This document shows positions 8,626 to 18,726 of a stretch of 64,000 nucleotides of DNA, one piece after another (within the stretch, counting starts at the first letter, position 1; each line of letters starts with the position of its first letter). Origin of the DNA: Strigamia acuminata (taxonomy: Eukaryota > Arthropoda > Chilopoda > Geophilomorpha > Linotaeniidae); contig OX442314.1 of NCBI GenBank assembly GCA_949358305.1, forward strand, positions 36,141,608 to 36,205,607. The letters are read 5' to 3'. A program made the position numbers and the translations under genes. The notes beneath the pieces were generated by a model. That model worked only from the letters and a program-made list of their open reading frames with translations, did no database searches and was not told the DNA's origin.

Positions 8626-11600
8626 TTAGAGGTAGTCTGGAGGCTTAATCCTCCCCCTATCTCGAAGTGAATATTTCTTCAAGATAGCTTTTTTCTTGAT
8701 TTTTCCTGGTTGTTTTTCACGCAAATCTTGATAAAATTTCTTTATTTTCTTCTTTTCTACCACTCCTCCCCTCTTTTTAGAAAAAGACGCAACTTGTTCA
8801 TCTGTTTCTAAACTTAAGTCCCGTGGAAAAAGTGGCAATCTTTCTTGCGTGTTGTCATTGGAATTTACATCCAACTCCTCGTCGCTCTCCGAATTTTTAT
8901 CTTTTTCTCCGCTTCTTTGTTTACTTGAAACTTGAGAACTCACGCCTGCTGTGTCTGAATCCGACAAATCCTGTAATTCCAGTTGTTGTTGTGATGTTTG
9001 TGGATCCTGCAAACTTTGTGTGTTATCCAAAGTGTGAGATCCTTGTGCATCTTCTAAATTTTGCGAATCTTGCAAACTTTGTGTTTGTCTCAAAGTTTGT
9101 GATTCCGCTGAATTACTATTATTCATCCGACTCATTTCAGTGGTCTGTGAATTTTCTGTCTCCGTATTTTCTTGTGTTTCGGATATTGTCGGCTCATCAA
9201 ATAATGTGTTAATTATTTTCCCGTTCGGATTGCTCTGAGTTTGGTCCTTTTCCCAAATTTCTTGATTAAATTCCGGGAAGTAAGGTGATAATTCGGACAT
9301 ATGGATGGAGCGAAAGATCTTATTATCTTTTAGTCGTCTCAGTTTCACTGCTCCTCCTTGGTGGACTTGAATGATCACATATGGTCCACTCCGCTTGTCA
9401 GATAATTTCGCCGAAATCCCTTGTGACGCTTTTGATAATGGGTGATCATCTTTCCATACCAAATCATTTGTTTTAAAGTCGTCAAACTTTTTATCCATCT
9501 TGTGATTTTGCACTCGTTCGCGTAAGTCGGTTATGTGCGCCATCATATGGTGATATGTATCTCTAATTATTTTCTCCAGTCGCTGGATGTAAATATGTGG
9601 CTTGTTTGGGTCTATTTTTGCAATTCCATCCAAAATTCGTGGATCCCAAGGAATCCTAAATTCTCTACAGCAATTCAAGTATGCTGGAGAATAATCGCGG
9701 CCTGTTGTTGCCGTTGTGCGTATGCTAAACGCAATTTCTCTTAAATATGTGTCCCACCTTTTGTGAATATCTGTGAAAATTGACAAAATATACTTTAAAT
9801 CGCGGTTGGTCCTTTCTACCGTGTTGGCCTGCGGGTGATACGGTGACGTAAATCGCGGAGTAATTTTGAATTTCCTGCAGAATTCGTGGTATATTCGGGC
9901 CTTAAATTGCGGGCCGTTGTCCGATACGATTCGGAGCGGGAATCCCCATCCCATGCACGTGTTGTACAGACAATCCGCTATATCTTGTGCGACGGGGTCG
10001 GATAAAGGGTAAAGTTCCGGCCATCTGGTGGCTATATCCAAAATTACTAAAATGTAATTGTTTCCTTCATCAGTTCTAATCAATGGTCCTACCAAATCTA
10101 TACTTAGACACTCAAACGGTGCATATGGGCCAATTTGCGCTGCTTCTACTCGTGTTTTAGTTCGAGGTTTACACGCCTGACACCGCGGACAGTGTTTAAT
10201 AAATCTGGTGGTGTCACGTTTGATTCCATCCCACGTATAAATCTGTCGCATTCGATAAAGCGTCCTCGCAATTCCGCAATGGCTTGCGAGCGGGTGGCCG
10301 TGCATTTGCCATAACACTCGGAATCTTAGTGATCTCGGTATCACGACCTTCAGGGCTCGAGAATCCTCGCTTAAATCATCTGACAATGTTGGATGGTATT
10401 TTAATAATAAATCCTCTTCTAACATGTGTTTAGTCGCCAAAATGCGATAATTCTTCTTTTGTAATGGTGTTGTTACGTAAGCTGGGAATTGTTCTGTCTC
10501 GAGGTAGTATCGCATTGATTGGCAATGGCGATCCTTTTTCTGATGCTCTATAATTTCTTCGCGTGTCGGAGGCATGCAGTCGGCTTGCTCCGTGACTTTT
10601 GCAATAAATGCTGTCACCATTTCGCATTTGGAAGTCGGCAAATATTGAACTTCTTTAATTTCCGGACTTAATTCCGACTCTTCTGCTGGCGCATTATGCA
10701 TGTAACTCCAATATGCCGTGACTTGCTCGTCTACTAATCGTTCTTCATCCGACTGAGGTTTTGGCAACTGATTCCAGTTACCCACGACCCATTTTCGTGG
10801 TTCTGTCGGGCAGTATTTTAAGTCACCGTCGGCTTCTCCCGTCTCTTCGTTGTCGCAGATGAGTTGAATTGGTGCTCTAGATAATGCGTCTGCTAATGTG
10901 TTGGCAGTCCCCTTCAAATATTGGATTGTAAAATTATAAGACATCAATTCCATCTGCCAACGAGCAAGACGTCCAGCTGGCTCTTCCAGTCGCATCAACC
11001 ATTTTAGCGCCTCATGATCCGTCTGCACGACGAAACTTGTGAACTCCAAATATGGTCTAAATTTTCGGAGCGCCCAAATTACCGCCAAACATTCGAGATC
11101 CGTGGCGCCGTAATTAAGTTCTGCCTGTTGCAGACATCTACTGAGGTACACACACGGTGATTCAATCATCTGTCCATCAATTTCTTTGATCTGCATCAAG
11201 GCAGCACCCAATCCTTTCTTACTCGCGTCTGTCCTTACGATGAATGGTTGGTGTAAATTTGGCAAGTGCATAGTTTTGGCGTCGGTCAGTAATTGCTTAA
11301 TGTTATCAAAGGCAACTTGGTGTACTTCCTCCCAAATAAATTCTATCCCCTTCTTCAGGAGTGGGCGTAGAGGTTCGGCCACCGTGGCCAAATTCTTGAG
11401 AAGTCTATGGAAAAAGTTGACCATGCCAAAAAATCGTTGTAACTCTGTCAAATTTTTTGGCGCTGGAAATTCCTTTATGGCCGCTACTTTGGCTGGGTCT
11501 ACGCTTAAGCCGTTGATTCCAAGTTTGTACCCTAGAAATTTTAGTTCCTTCCTGCAGAATTTTGACTTTGTTGGATTTACATGCAATCCAGCTTTCTGTA

Positions 11601-13824
11601 ATTTTCCTAAAACTGAATCTAGATGTTTCATGTGTTCTGCGTACGTTTTTGATACGATCACAATATCGTCAAGGTAGGCCCAAGCATATTTTCGGAATGC
11701 TTCGCCTAATACCTTTTCTATTAGTCGCTGAAAAGTGGTTGGCGCGTTGACCAGCCCGAAAGGCATGACGTTAAACATCAGTCTGCCTTGCGGACTCCAG
11801 AATGCTGTTTTCGGACGGTCTTCTGGTCTCAGATCTATTTGCCAGTATCCTTTTGTTAGATCAATGGTTGAAACCCATTGAAATTCGCCGAGCTCTCTTA
11901 AAATTTCTGTTATTGTCGGCATCTGGGGCGGGTCATACAAAGTGTGTTCATTCAGCGCTCTGTAATCAATACAGAGACGTGGCTCTGAACCTGGTCTCAT
12001 TACCAACACAATCCTTGTCGCATAATCGCCTTCTGCAGTTGTTACATAGCCCTTATCAATCATTTCTTGGCATAATGTCCGCAATATTTCCCTTTTTTGT
12101 GGATTCCAAGATTTAAAAGGAACCCTTATTGGTTTGTCAGTGTCTAAATTGATGGTGTGCTGTACCACATGAGTCTTGCCTGGATTTTTACTCAAAATTT
12201 TCTCATATTTCTTCAATACATGCTCTAATTGTAAAGCTTCTGTTAGTTGCAGTTTGGCTTCTTCTATCATGTCATGCAAGCCATTGCCAACTTTCAATCT
12301 CGCTTCAAATGCGCAAAAACTACTCTCTTTTCGGAATGTTTTTCGCAATGATTCTGGCTCTTCCAGTTTCTTCTGCTCATATTTATCCATGATGAATTGT
12401 GGCATATATGGTTGTGGCACGTCGATCGTTGAAATAAAGTTCCACTTGCCGTTGAGCGGATTGGGCTGTATTTTCATTCGTTTCATGGCATCATTGCCAA
12501 CCAACATGAATTTCATGTCGTGTGGTAACACGAGGAAATACTGTTGCATCATTCCATGGGTCCAACGAATCATCATCCTTATTGTTCCCATCGGTTGCAC
12601 TTTTTTATCTGCTGTATTTACAGCCATATTGGCCTTGACGGGCCACACTTCTTTTTCCAATCCCATCGCCTGAATTAATGGCCATGAAACACAACTACGG
12701 TTGGCTCCTGAGTCTAGCATGGCAGCGATGGATCCTTGTTCTGTTTGGAGGTCTATTGTTGTCATCCCTTCCAAAACATCTTCTTCTGGCAATAATATAT
12801 TAAAAATTCTGATGCGTGGTCCTTCCGGCTCCAATGTTGTTAACTCTTTCAATAATGGATCCCATTCCACAGGCTCAGTTGGTGTATCTGTCATCCATGC
12901 TGCTAGTGATGGTGTTTCCTCATAGGTCTCTTTTACCTTTGCCCAAAAAATTGTTGCTTCATTTTCTTGTGTGATTTCCACATTTTTAAGGGCTTCCGTC
13001 ACTTCTGCTGTGAAATAAGTTCTATTTGTTTCATAGATTTCTTTTATTTTTGGACAATTTTCCAATTCTACTGGTGGAAATTTTATTCCTACTATTTGTC
13101 CACATTCCATTTCACAAATCATTTCTCCTCTTTTTGGCATTGTGCCAATTGCTTCTGGTGACGTGAGTGTTACTGGAATAGTTGTGTTTTTTAGTGGTCC
13201 ATTGTCTTTCAGAATGTTCATTTTTGATGAAGTTTCGGCTTGTTCCAGTTTAGAGTCCGTCACTGGTTTTTGTGTCGGATATCTCATCCCTACGACTTCG
13301 CCGTCTTCAAAGTTAAAGACTATTGTCCCTTTTCCACCTTCTAAAGTTCCTATCACTTTATGTGATTTTTCAGCTAATTCTGATTGCACATATTCTCCAG
13401 TTTTGGGGTCTTTGATGAATCGTGCTCCCTTAGGCGCTTTTGCTGTTGGTGGAGTTTCTTGGGTATTTTCAGTCAAATTCTCGGGTTCCACTGATGTTTT
13501 CAATATTAATGAAGTCTCTGATATTGCTCCATCTAATGATCGGTCATTCTGTAAATTTCCACAATTTTCCGAATTTTCCGGCAGTGTTGTCTGCATGTTT
13601 TGCGAATTTTCAGAGTTTTTCAGCAAGTCCTTTGATTCTGATAATGTTTCTGATATTAACAGCGTTTCCGTCATGGCTTCATTTATTGGCTGGACCTCCG
13701 ATAATCCATCCGAATCTTGTACCATTTCAATTGTTAATTCTGATGTTGGTTGGGCTTGTAGCAGATTTTCCGAAATTTTTGTTGGCGCGAGCTCCACTGC
13801 TTTTATTGAGCCCGCGCGTTCAAG
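8626..13824 (-). CDS. pol: Element 1 Pol: protease, RT, RNase H, integrase
   Basis: Pol is in the -1 frame relative to gag. The first in-frame GTG at 13797 is unlikely to be a true start; the frame is open back to the slippery site at 13824-13830. Counting from 13797: a 350-residue extension of unknown function, aspartic protease DSGA near 360, RT with YLDD near 709, RNase H TDAS near 854, integrase H-H-C-C zinc region near 1170-1205, catalytic Asp near 1231, DNGPQF near 1290, Glu in the TVERTNR motif near 1327, and a GPY module near 1470. A long Ser/Gln/Asp-rich tail and a basic end follow. All hallmark residues are present and no stop interrupts the frame, so the enzyme looks functional. 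The extension contains an internal two-copy motif (see findings). Confidence 0.95.
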   Translation of the reverse strand, partial: LERAGSIKAVELAPTKISENLLQAQPTSELTIEMVQDSDGLSEVQPINEAMTETLLISETLSESKDLLKNSENSQNMQTTLPENSENCGNLQNDRSLDGAISETSLILKTSVEPENLTENTQETPPTAKAPKGARFIKDPKTGEYVQSELAEKSHKVIGTLEGGKGTIVFNFEDGEVVGMRYPTQKPVTDSKLEQAETSSKMNILKDNGPLKNTTIPVTLTSPEAIGTMPKRGEMICEMECGQIVGIKFPPVELENCPKIKEIYETNRTYFTAEVTEALKNVEITQENEATIFWAKVKETYEETPSLAAWMTDTPTEPVEWDPLLKELTTLEPEGPRIRIFNILLPEEDVLEGMTTIDLQTEQGSIAAMLDSGANRSCVSWPLIQAMGLEKEVWPVKANMAVNTADKKVQPMGTIRMMIRWTHGMMQQYFLVLPHDMKFMLVGNDAMKRMKIQPNPLNGKWNFISTIDVPQPYMPQFIMDKYEQKKLEEPESLRKTFRKESSFCAFEARLKVGNGLHDMIEEAKLQLTEALQLEHVLKKYEKILSKNPGKTHVVQHTINLDTDKPIRVPFKSWNPQKREILRTLCQEMIDKGYVTTAEGDYATRIVLVMRPGSEPRLCIDYRALNEHTLYDPPQMPTITEILRELGEFQWVSTIDLTKGYWQIDLRPEDRPKTAFWSPQGRLMFNVMPFGLVNAPTTFQRLIEKVLGEAFRKYAWAYLDDIVIVSKTYAEHMKHLDSVLGKLQKAGLHVNPTKSKFCRKELKFLGYKLGINGLSVDPAKVAAIKEFPAPKNLTELQRFFGMVNFFHRLLKNLATVAEPLRPLLKKGIEFIWEEVHQVAFDNIKQLLTDAKTMHLPNLHQPFIVRTDASKKGLGAALMQIKEIDGQMIESPCVYLSRCLQQAELNYGATDLECLAVIWALRKFRPYLEFTSFVVQTDHEALKWLMRLEEPAGRLARWQMELMSYNFTIQYLKGTANTLADALSRAPIQLICDNEETGEADGDLKYCPTEPRKWVVGNWNQLPKPQSDEERLVDEQVTAYWSYMHNAPAEESELSPEIKEVQYLPTSKCEMVTAFIAKVTEQADCMPPTREEIIEHQKKDRHCQSMRYYLETEQFPAYVTTPLQKKNYRILATKHMLEEDLLLKYHPTLSDDLSEDSRALKVVIPRSLRFRVLWQMHGHPLASHCGIARTLYRMRQIYTWDGIKRDTTRFIKHCPRCQACKPRTKTRVEAAQIGPYAPFECLSIDLVGPLIRTDEGNNYILVILDIATRWPELYPLSDPVAQDIADCLYNTCMGWGFPLRIVSDNGPQFKARIYHEFCRKFKITPRFTSPYHPQANTVERTNRDLKYILSIFTDIHKRWDTYLREIAFSIRTTATTGRDYSPAYLNCCREFRIPWDPRILDGIAKIDPNKPHIYIQRLEKIIRDTYHHMMAHITDLRERVQNHKMDKKFDDFKTNDLVWKDDHPLSKASQGISAKLSDKRSGPYVIIQVHQGGAVKLRRLKDNKIFRSIHMSELSPYFPEFNQEIWEKDQTQSNPNGKIINTLFDEPTISETQENTETENSQTTEMSRMNNSNSAESQTLRQTQSLQDSQNLEDAQGSHTLDNTQSLQDPQTSQQQLELQDLSDSDTAGVSSQVSSKQRSGEKDKNSESDEELDVNSNDNTQERLPLFPRDLSLETDEQVASFSKKRGGVVEKKKIKKFYQDLREKQPGKIKKKAILKKYSLRDRGRIKPPDYL

Positions 13825-13830
13825 TTTTTT
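13785..13830 (-). promoter_or_regulatory. Predicted -1 gag-pol frameshift signal of element 1
   Basis: On the minus strand gag reads ACA AAA AAC, giving heptamer A AAA AAC at 13830-13824. After 6 nt, GCGCGGGCTC (13817-13808) pairs with GAGCTCGCGC (13794-13785): ten pairs, one of them G-U. The 13-nt loop contains the gag stop (13805-13803). The pol frame is open through the whole site. Confidence 0.88.
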
Positions 13831-16800
13831 GTGATACTTTCGGATAAGGAGTTTACAAGTTGCTCCATTTCTTCTGCAGACATCAATCTCTTAGGATGTG
13901 GGCATTGTCGTGCCCAGTGTCCAATTTGCCCGCAATTGTGGCATGGTGCATTGTCTGGAGTCAACTTTATTTGATTGGCCTTATTGCCATCATCAGGGTT
14001 ACTTGGAGTTGAAGTTTGTTCAGTTTTTTCTCCAATTTGCGATTTATTATTTTCTTTTTTGAAATCGACTGAAAATGGTTTTGGAAGGAAGGACGTATTT
14101 CCTTTCATCTGCGGTTGCAAGCTCGTTTGCTGTGGTTGCCTCACTTGCATTGGAGGCTTATATTTTGTTATTGCTGGATTATTTTTCGTGAATAACACAC
14201 TAGCAGCATCCATCAATTTGTCTACTTCTTCCTCAGTATATTCCGCCAGCATTATCTGAGTATCTCCAATTGACTCGCTGGATTCACCTGGGTATTGTGT
14301 CCATTTGACATTTGGTCGCATTGGTATTCGTGGCTGTGGATATGGAGGATGTCCACTCTCTCGTTTTTTGGTGGAGGTTTCCTCTCGTAACAGCGAGAAT
14401 TGAGAACGCGGGCGCATCATTTTTGCACCAGCTCGAGTGTAGTCTGACTGGTGTCGTTGTTGTTCATCTCGTGCCCTTTGCTCTTCTATCGGAATGTCTG
14501 AAGCGTACCGGTCGTCAATGTACATCTGGTGGTTTCGTATGAATTGCGACAATTTTTCGAAGGAACTGGCCATCGGTGCATCTACCATTCGCAATACTTG
14601 CTCGGAAAAAGGTGTCAGGCCATTCCTGAATTTTCTGTCTTTGTCAAAATCGCTGATATGATATGGGAGTTGGGTGAACAAATCTTCTGTACGTCTTAAA
14701 TACGTGCGAATGTCTTCTCCCAACGTCTGTTTATGATTATCCCAGTATTTTATCATCATGGCGTTGGACTCTCCATATTCCTTCATAAAAGCTTTTACAA
14801 ATTCGTCCCAGTGTGTGAAATTATTTTTTCGCAACCAATTTGTTGCACTTCCAACTAGCATTTTCGGAATCAATTTTTTCAAAGTTACGTCTGGGTCCAT
14901 CTCGTGATTTATAACTAGATGCATAACTTCATCCAGAAATTGGGTACCAGCCTGCCAGCCTCCATCAAACATATCGGGAGTAATTCGGTCCCATTTGATT
15001 TGATGAGATGGGGTGTAATGGTGAGTCCAATTGCTTGAACAATATTTTCGAATTAGTTTTCTCAACATTTCCTCCATCTCCTGAGATTTCGAGGGGATTT
15101 GAGATAGTCGCGAATCGATCTGTCTTGAAATAATTTCTTCCAATTCCTCTGTGCTTCTTGGTAATGTGCGTGGGTTAGTTGGCGGTGGATCTCTATCGTC
15201 TTGTCGAAAATATCCTCCACGTCTCCTTTCCTCACGTGATCTGGAAAAATCAGAGTCCCGCTGTCGGAAATGATCCGAATTTGAGTATTTTTGATCATTT
15301 TCGTACTCTTTTTGCTGTGTTGGTGGCGGACTCGACCGTGATCTTCTCTGGTCTCTATATGAATCGTCACGACGTCTATTCGAGTCGTCGTATCGTCCAC
15401 GTGAATCATCACGTCGCCTCTGTGAATCGTCGTATTGTCCACGTGAATCATCACGTCGCCCCTCCGAATAGTCACGTCGTCGGTACGAATTATCGTGTCG
15501 ATCCTGTGAGTTGTCACGACGTCCTTGTGATTCTCTTTGGGTATAACCCTCATACCAATAGGAGCCCCTTTGCTGTCGTGATTCGTCTTGATAATCAGAT
15601 CGTTGACTTGAATTATTTCTTTCCATCGACTCATTTCGATTTAAATTGTGCTGTCCTGTTGCTTCGTAATTACGTTGTTGACGCGTTTCGTTGTTGAAGC
15701 AAGCAGCACCTTGTTGGTCCGTTTCTTGTTGATAACGCGACTCATTTCGCGGCTCTCTTTCATATTGTGATCGTGTCTCGTTGGAAAATCGTACTTCAGT
15801 GTGCGTGTGAATCCCTTGTTGATTACCCGATTCATTTCGTGGATCCACATTTTCAGGTTGCTGGGAATATTTGCCTTGTAGATAATCATTGTAATCTCTA
15901 ACTTTCGTATAACTGGCTTGTCCAGTTGCTTCATCATGTCCAGTCGCAGCATTTTGATTTCTACTTTTATCTTGTTCTGGAACTTCTTGATCGTGCTGGA
16001 ATTTTTGCTTTTCATTTTCGCGACTTATTTCGCGTTGCCTATCTCTTTCCTTAGCTGCTGACAAGTGTTCAACGGCTTCTTCCAACGTATATGTACGATG
16101 GTAACTAGGATCGTCCTCATCTACCGGTTTTTCTGTGTAAACGTCAAATGATTTTCCTTCATTTTTTGCAGAAGATACTCTGACATTTTCAGTTTCCATC
16201 TTTTTGGGCTTATCCCAAACCTGCGGGTCTGCTGGATCTAATCCTGTTACTCTACCCTGTTTTTTGTCTGTTACCGCTGATTGATTTGTTAGATGCTGAC
16301 GATTTCTTTGACCAATTATGTCCAATACGTTTGGATTTTTGGCTGGTGAAATTGAAGCACGTTTGGAATCTCTTTTTTCATCCATTTCACCTTTCCTTTT
16401 TAGAGGGTTCCTGGACGATTCTGGTGACAAATTCACCACTTCTGGCCGATGAGGCGGAATATTGCTTGGCACTTGATACCGACATTGTGCAAGGTATTTA
16501 AGCTCTTCGTTTTCTTGACGGACTCTTTCCGCTGCTTCTTGTGCTTCAAGAGCAGCTTGACGAAGGTAATGGATTTCCCTGCTCTCCGCCGACTCCATAG
16601 CCTTTTGCTTTGCCAGCAATTCTTGCTTTTCGGTTTCCAAACGGACTTTTTCCGCTTCTATCTTCCGATTTTCTTCCAAAATGGCCTCACGCTCTGCTAC
16701 CGCTTGTGCTTTCCGTTGTGCACGCAACTCCTTCTGTTCAGTTTCTTGACGGAGTCTTTCTGCTGCCAGTTTATTCCTCATGGTGCGCATTTCTGCTTCA

Positions 16801-17579
16801 AGTCGGTCTTTGGTAGCGCGAATTTCTGCGTCTAATTGATCCTTCTTGGCGCGAATGTCCTCATCTGTCGTTTTCTTGGCCAATTCTGCCTCGAATTTTG
16901 CTTGTTTGGCGTGGCGCTCCTCTAACTTGAGCCGTTTCAACATCTGGAATTCTTCGGAATGTGCCAGTTGCAGTCGCCTTGCTCGATCGGCCATTGCTGC
17001 CGTTATTTGTGCCACGTCTTCATCAGAAAGCTGCACACCTTCCTCATACTGCTGGTGACGCTCCTGGAGACTGTCTTCCATCTCTTTCATGACATCTGCG
17101 ATGCGTTGGCGAGCTCTCGCTAATTTATGGCGGGTTGGGGAGTTTTCTCCTGAACTTTCCGCCTCATCGCGGGCACGTCCTGACGCTTGCTGCTTGTAGG
17201 CTCGCACTAGTCGACCACGCTTCCTTGCTACAGCGATGACTTGCTCCAACGTCATGTGAGAAAGGTCTATTTTGCTTGTTGGAGTCGAATCCACCGTGGC
17301 TGGCGTGTCGCCATGTTGCGACGAAGCTCCTGAGATACTTGATTTTCCAAGCAAATCTTGGGACTCCTCTCTCGTTTGTTTTAGCCAAAATTCTCCCTGC
17401 CGTTCAGGCGATACTTCCAGACGAAATTCCTTGCTCGTCATGGCCTGGGTGTCATCTGCATGGTCCGACTCGGACGATGATGAAGGATGCACATTGGCTG
17501 CTCCTGTGGTCCTTCCGCCTCGTGTGCGAGGTCCGCGGCCGTTTCCCCGTCCTCTCCTCGAATCTTGTGGCTGAGACAT
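13803..17579 (-). CDS. gag: Element 1 Gag (1258 residues, coiled-coil N-terminus)
   Basis: ATG at 17577-17579, about 100 bases inside the PBS. Residues 1-60 are Gly/Arg-rich. About 175-365 form a long Glu/Lys/Arg/Ala coiled coil. About 590-760 are polar with tandem Arg-Arg-Asp-Asp-Ser units near 700-745. The capsid-type domain lies near 863-1030 and a CCHC knuckle (CHNCGQIGHWARQC) near 1215. The frame ends TAA at 13805-13803 inside the frameshift hairpin. Function: particle assembly and RNA packaging. It is two to three times the usual Ty3/gypsy Gag length because of the coiled coil and repeat region. The capsid region is recognisably related to Gag of element P. Confidence 0.93.
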   Translation of the reverse strand: MSQPQDSRRGRGNGRGPRTRGGRTTGAANVHPSSSSESDHADDTQAMTSKEFRLEVSPERQGEFWLKQTREESQDLLGKSSISGASSQHGDTPATVDSTPTSKIDLSHMTLEQVIAVARKRGRLVRAYKQQASGRARDEAESSGENSPTRHKLARARQRIADVMKEMEDSLQERHQQYEEGVQLSDEDVAQITAAMADRARRLQLAHSEEFQMLKRLKLEERHAKQAKFEAELAKKTTDEDIRAKKDQLDAEIRATKDRLEAEMRTMRNKLAAERLRQETEQKELRAQRKAQAVAEREAILEENRKIEAEKVRLETEKQELLAKQKAMESAESREIHYLRQAALEAQEAAERVRQENEELKYLAQCRYQVPSNIPPHRPEVVNLSPESSRNPLKRKGEMDEKRDSKRASISPAKNPNVLDIIGQRNRQHLTNQSAVTDKKQGRVTGLDPADPQVWDKPKKMETENVRVSSAKNEGKSFDVYTEKPVDEDDPSYHRTYTLEEAVEHLSAAKERDRQREISRENEKQKFQHDQEVPEQDKSRNQNAATGHDEATGQASYTKVRDYNDYLQGKYSQQPENVDPRNESGNQQGIHTHTEVRFSNETRSQYEREPRNESRYQQETDQQGAACFNNETRQQRNYEATGQHNLNRNESMERNNSSQRSDYQDESRQQRGSYWYEGYTQRESQGRRDNSQDRHDNSYRRRDYSEGRRDDSRGQYDDSQRRRDDSRGRYDDSNRRRDDSYRDQRRSRSSPPPTQQKEYENDQKYSNSDHFRQRDSDFSRSREERRRGGYFRQDDRDPPPTNPRTLPRSTEELEEIISRQIDSRLSQIPSKSQEMEEMLRKLIRKYCSSNWTHHYTPSHQIKWDRITPDMFDGGWQAGTQFLDEVMHLVINHEMDPDVTLKKLIPKMLVGSATNWLRKNNFTHWDEFVKAFMKEYGESNAMMIKYWDNHKQTLGEDIRTYLRRTEDLFTQLPYHISDFDKDRKFRNGLTPFSEQVLRMVDAPMASSFEKLSQFIRNHQMYIDDRYASDIPIEEQRARDEQQRHQSDYTRAGAKMMRPRSQFSLLREETSTKKRESGHPPYPQPRIPMRPNVKWTQYPGESSESIGDTQIMLAEYTEEEVDKLMDAASVLFTKNNPAITKYKPPMQVRQPQQTSLQPQMKGNTSFLPKPFSVDFKKENNKSQIGEKTEQTSTPSNPDDGNKANQIKLTPDNAPCHNCGQIGHWARQCPHPKRLMSAEEMEQLVNSLSESITKNLNARAQ

Positions 17580-17680
17580 CTCGTTTTAGTCACCGAAAAG
17601 AAGAAAGAAACAGAATACTCTATCACAAAATAACTTTTATCACACAAAATCGGTCCCTCAACTGAAGATAAGTTGTTAAG

Positions 17681-17700
17681 GTTCAAATAACGGGCCCCCA
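17681..17700 (-). other. Primer binding site candidate of element 1
   Basis: Two bases inside the 5' LTR the minus strand reads TGGGGGCCCGTTATTTGAAC. It starts with TGG, complementary to a tRNA CCA end, and the + strand carries GTTCAAAT like a tRNA T-loop. The tRNA identity cannot be assigned by eye. Confidence 0.6.
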
Positions 17701-17702
17701 AG

Positions 17703-18722
17703 TGTAATGAGCTCAAATTACTGTGAAGAATATTAACAATAAAACTAAACTCATTGATGCCGTGCCAGGACTTATACAAATACTTCTCAAAATAACTTAA
17801 TATTAACTCAAATGATAGGAGAAATAATGACTCAATTATTTCTCAATTAACAGACGATTTATTCAAACTTAGAATAAACACTAAATCAAATACAAGATAT
17901 TAAAATACGGATATTATTTTGTGATAAAATGATAAATTAGATGACTGAAGAAATAATTTACTAAGAGAAATATAATTAAAAGCAAAGGAAAACGATAAAG
18001 AATCCAGTCGATTCGACGACTCCACTTCTCGGGAACGCCGAACGCTTGGATTCGCTTCGCTCGACGCTCGGCTCGGCTTCGGCGTTTCTTCAATACGGAC
18101 ACAATTCCGTCACAACTTCGTTCTCCTGACTCGCTCGGGCTCAATCCCGCTCTCTTCGTCCTTTCCAGGTCGCAACGTCGTCGTCGCGGCGTCGTTGCGG
18201 CTGATTCCGCTCAACAATCTCACACAGTCGCGCTCACTTCGCTTCGTCGCGAGTGAGGAAGTCTCAGTCCAACAATGGCTGTTGGCCAAGAATAGAAATC
18301 CCTCCAAACAATACTTGTTTGGCAAGATGAAACTCCCACTGTCACTAACTGAAGTAACAGCAAGAAATATCTCACAAATTGCTCTGGCAATTCGCAAGAC
18401 TGAGTCCAAATACTCTGACAATCATTCACTAAATCCGCTTGTAGAATGGTGTTTTCTCAGGAAGATTTTGGTGACTGGTTGCTCTCAAAGTAGGTTTCAA
18501 ACTGAGGAGTTTTTCTGCTCCTCACAGGAAGTGTTTCCTGCTCCGGGAGGTTGCGGGCTGGTTTCCTTGGCGACCACCCACAATTCCTCCCACCCTGCCT
18601 AACTCCCTTTATCTAGACAGGAAATCATAAAAAATATAAAATAAAATAAAACAATCTCCAATTTAATATTTTATTTCGGGCTCATTCCCGACACTTCATT
18701 AGTGACCACTAGGGTCACTACA
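17703..18722 (-). repeat. Element 1 LTR, 5' in coding sense
   Basis: The partner of 3716-4735. It should carry the element promoter. It is followed on the + strand by the second copy of the ACTT target duplication. Confidence 0.95.
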
Positions 18723-18726
18723 ACTT

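Larger units (their letters stand above)
3716..18722 (-). mobile_element. Element 1: complete Ty3/gypsy LTR retrotransposon (15.0 kb)
   Basis: Two 1020-bp LTRs (3716-4735 and 17703-18722) with TGTA...TACA ends flank three minus-strand genes: gag, pol and ORF3. The 4-bp duplication ACTT is at 3712-3715 and 18723-18726. A polypurine tract adjoins the downstream LTR and a primer-binding-site candidate adjoins the upstream one. The LTRs showed no difference when read line by line, so the insertion is recent and probably competent. The integrase has a GPY-type C-terminal module and there is no chromodomain, which fits a non-chromovirus Ty3/gypsy lineage. At 15 kb it is large, because of a long Gag, a long pol N-terminus and the extra ORF3. 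Confidence 0.95.

Noticed and set aside
8626-13797. Chromodomain at the integrase C-terminus.
   Set aside because: The tail after the GPY module is Ser/Gln/Asp-rich and basic; no chromodomain aromatic cage pattern is visible.
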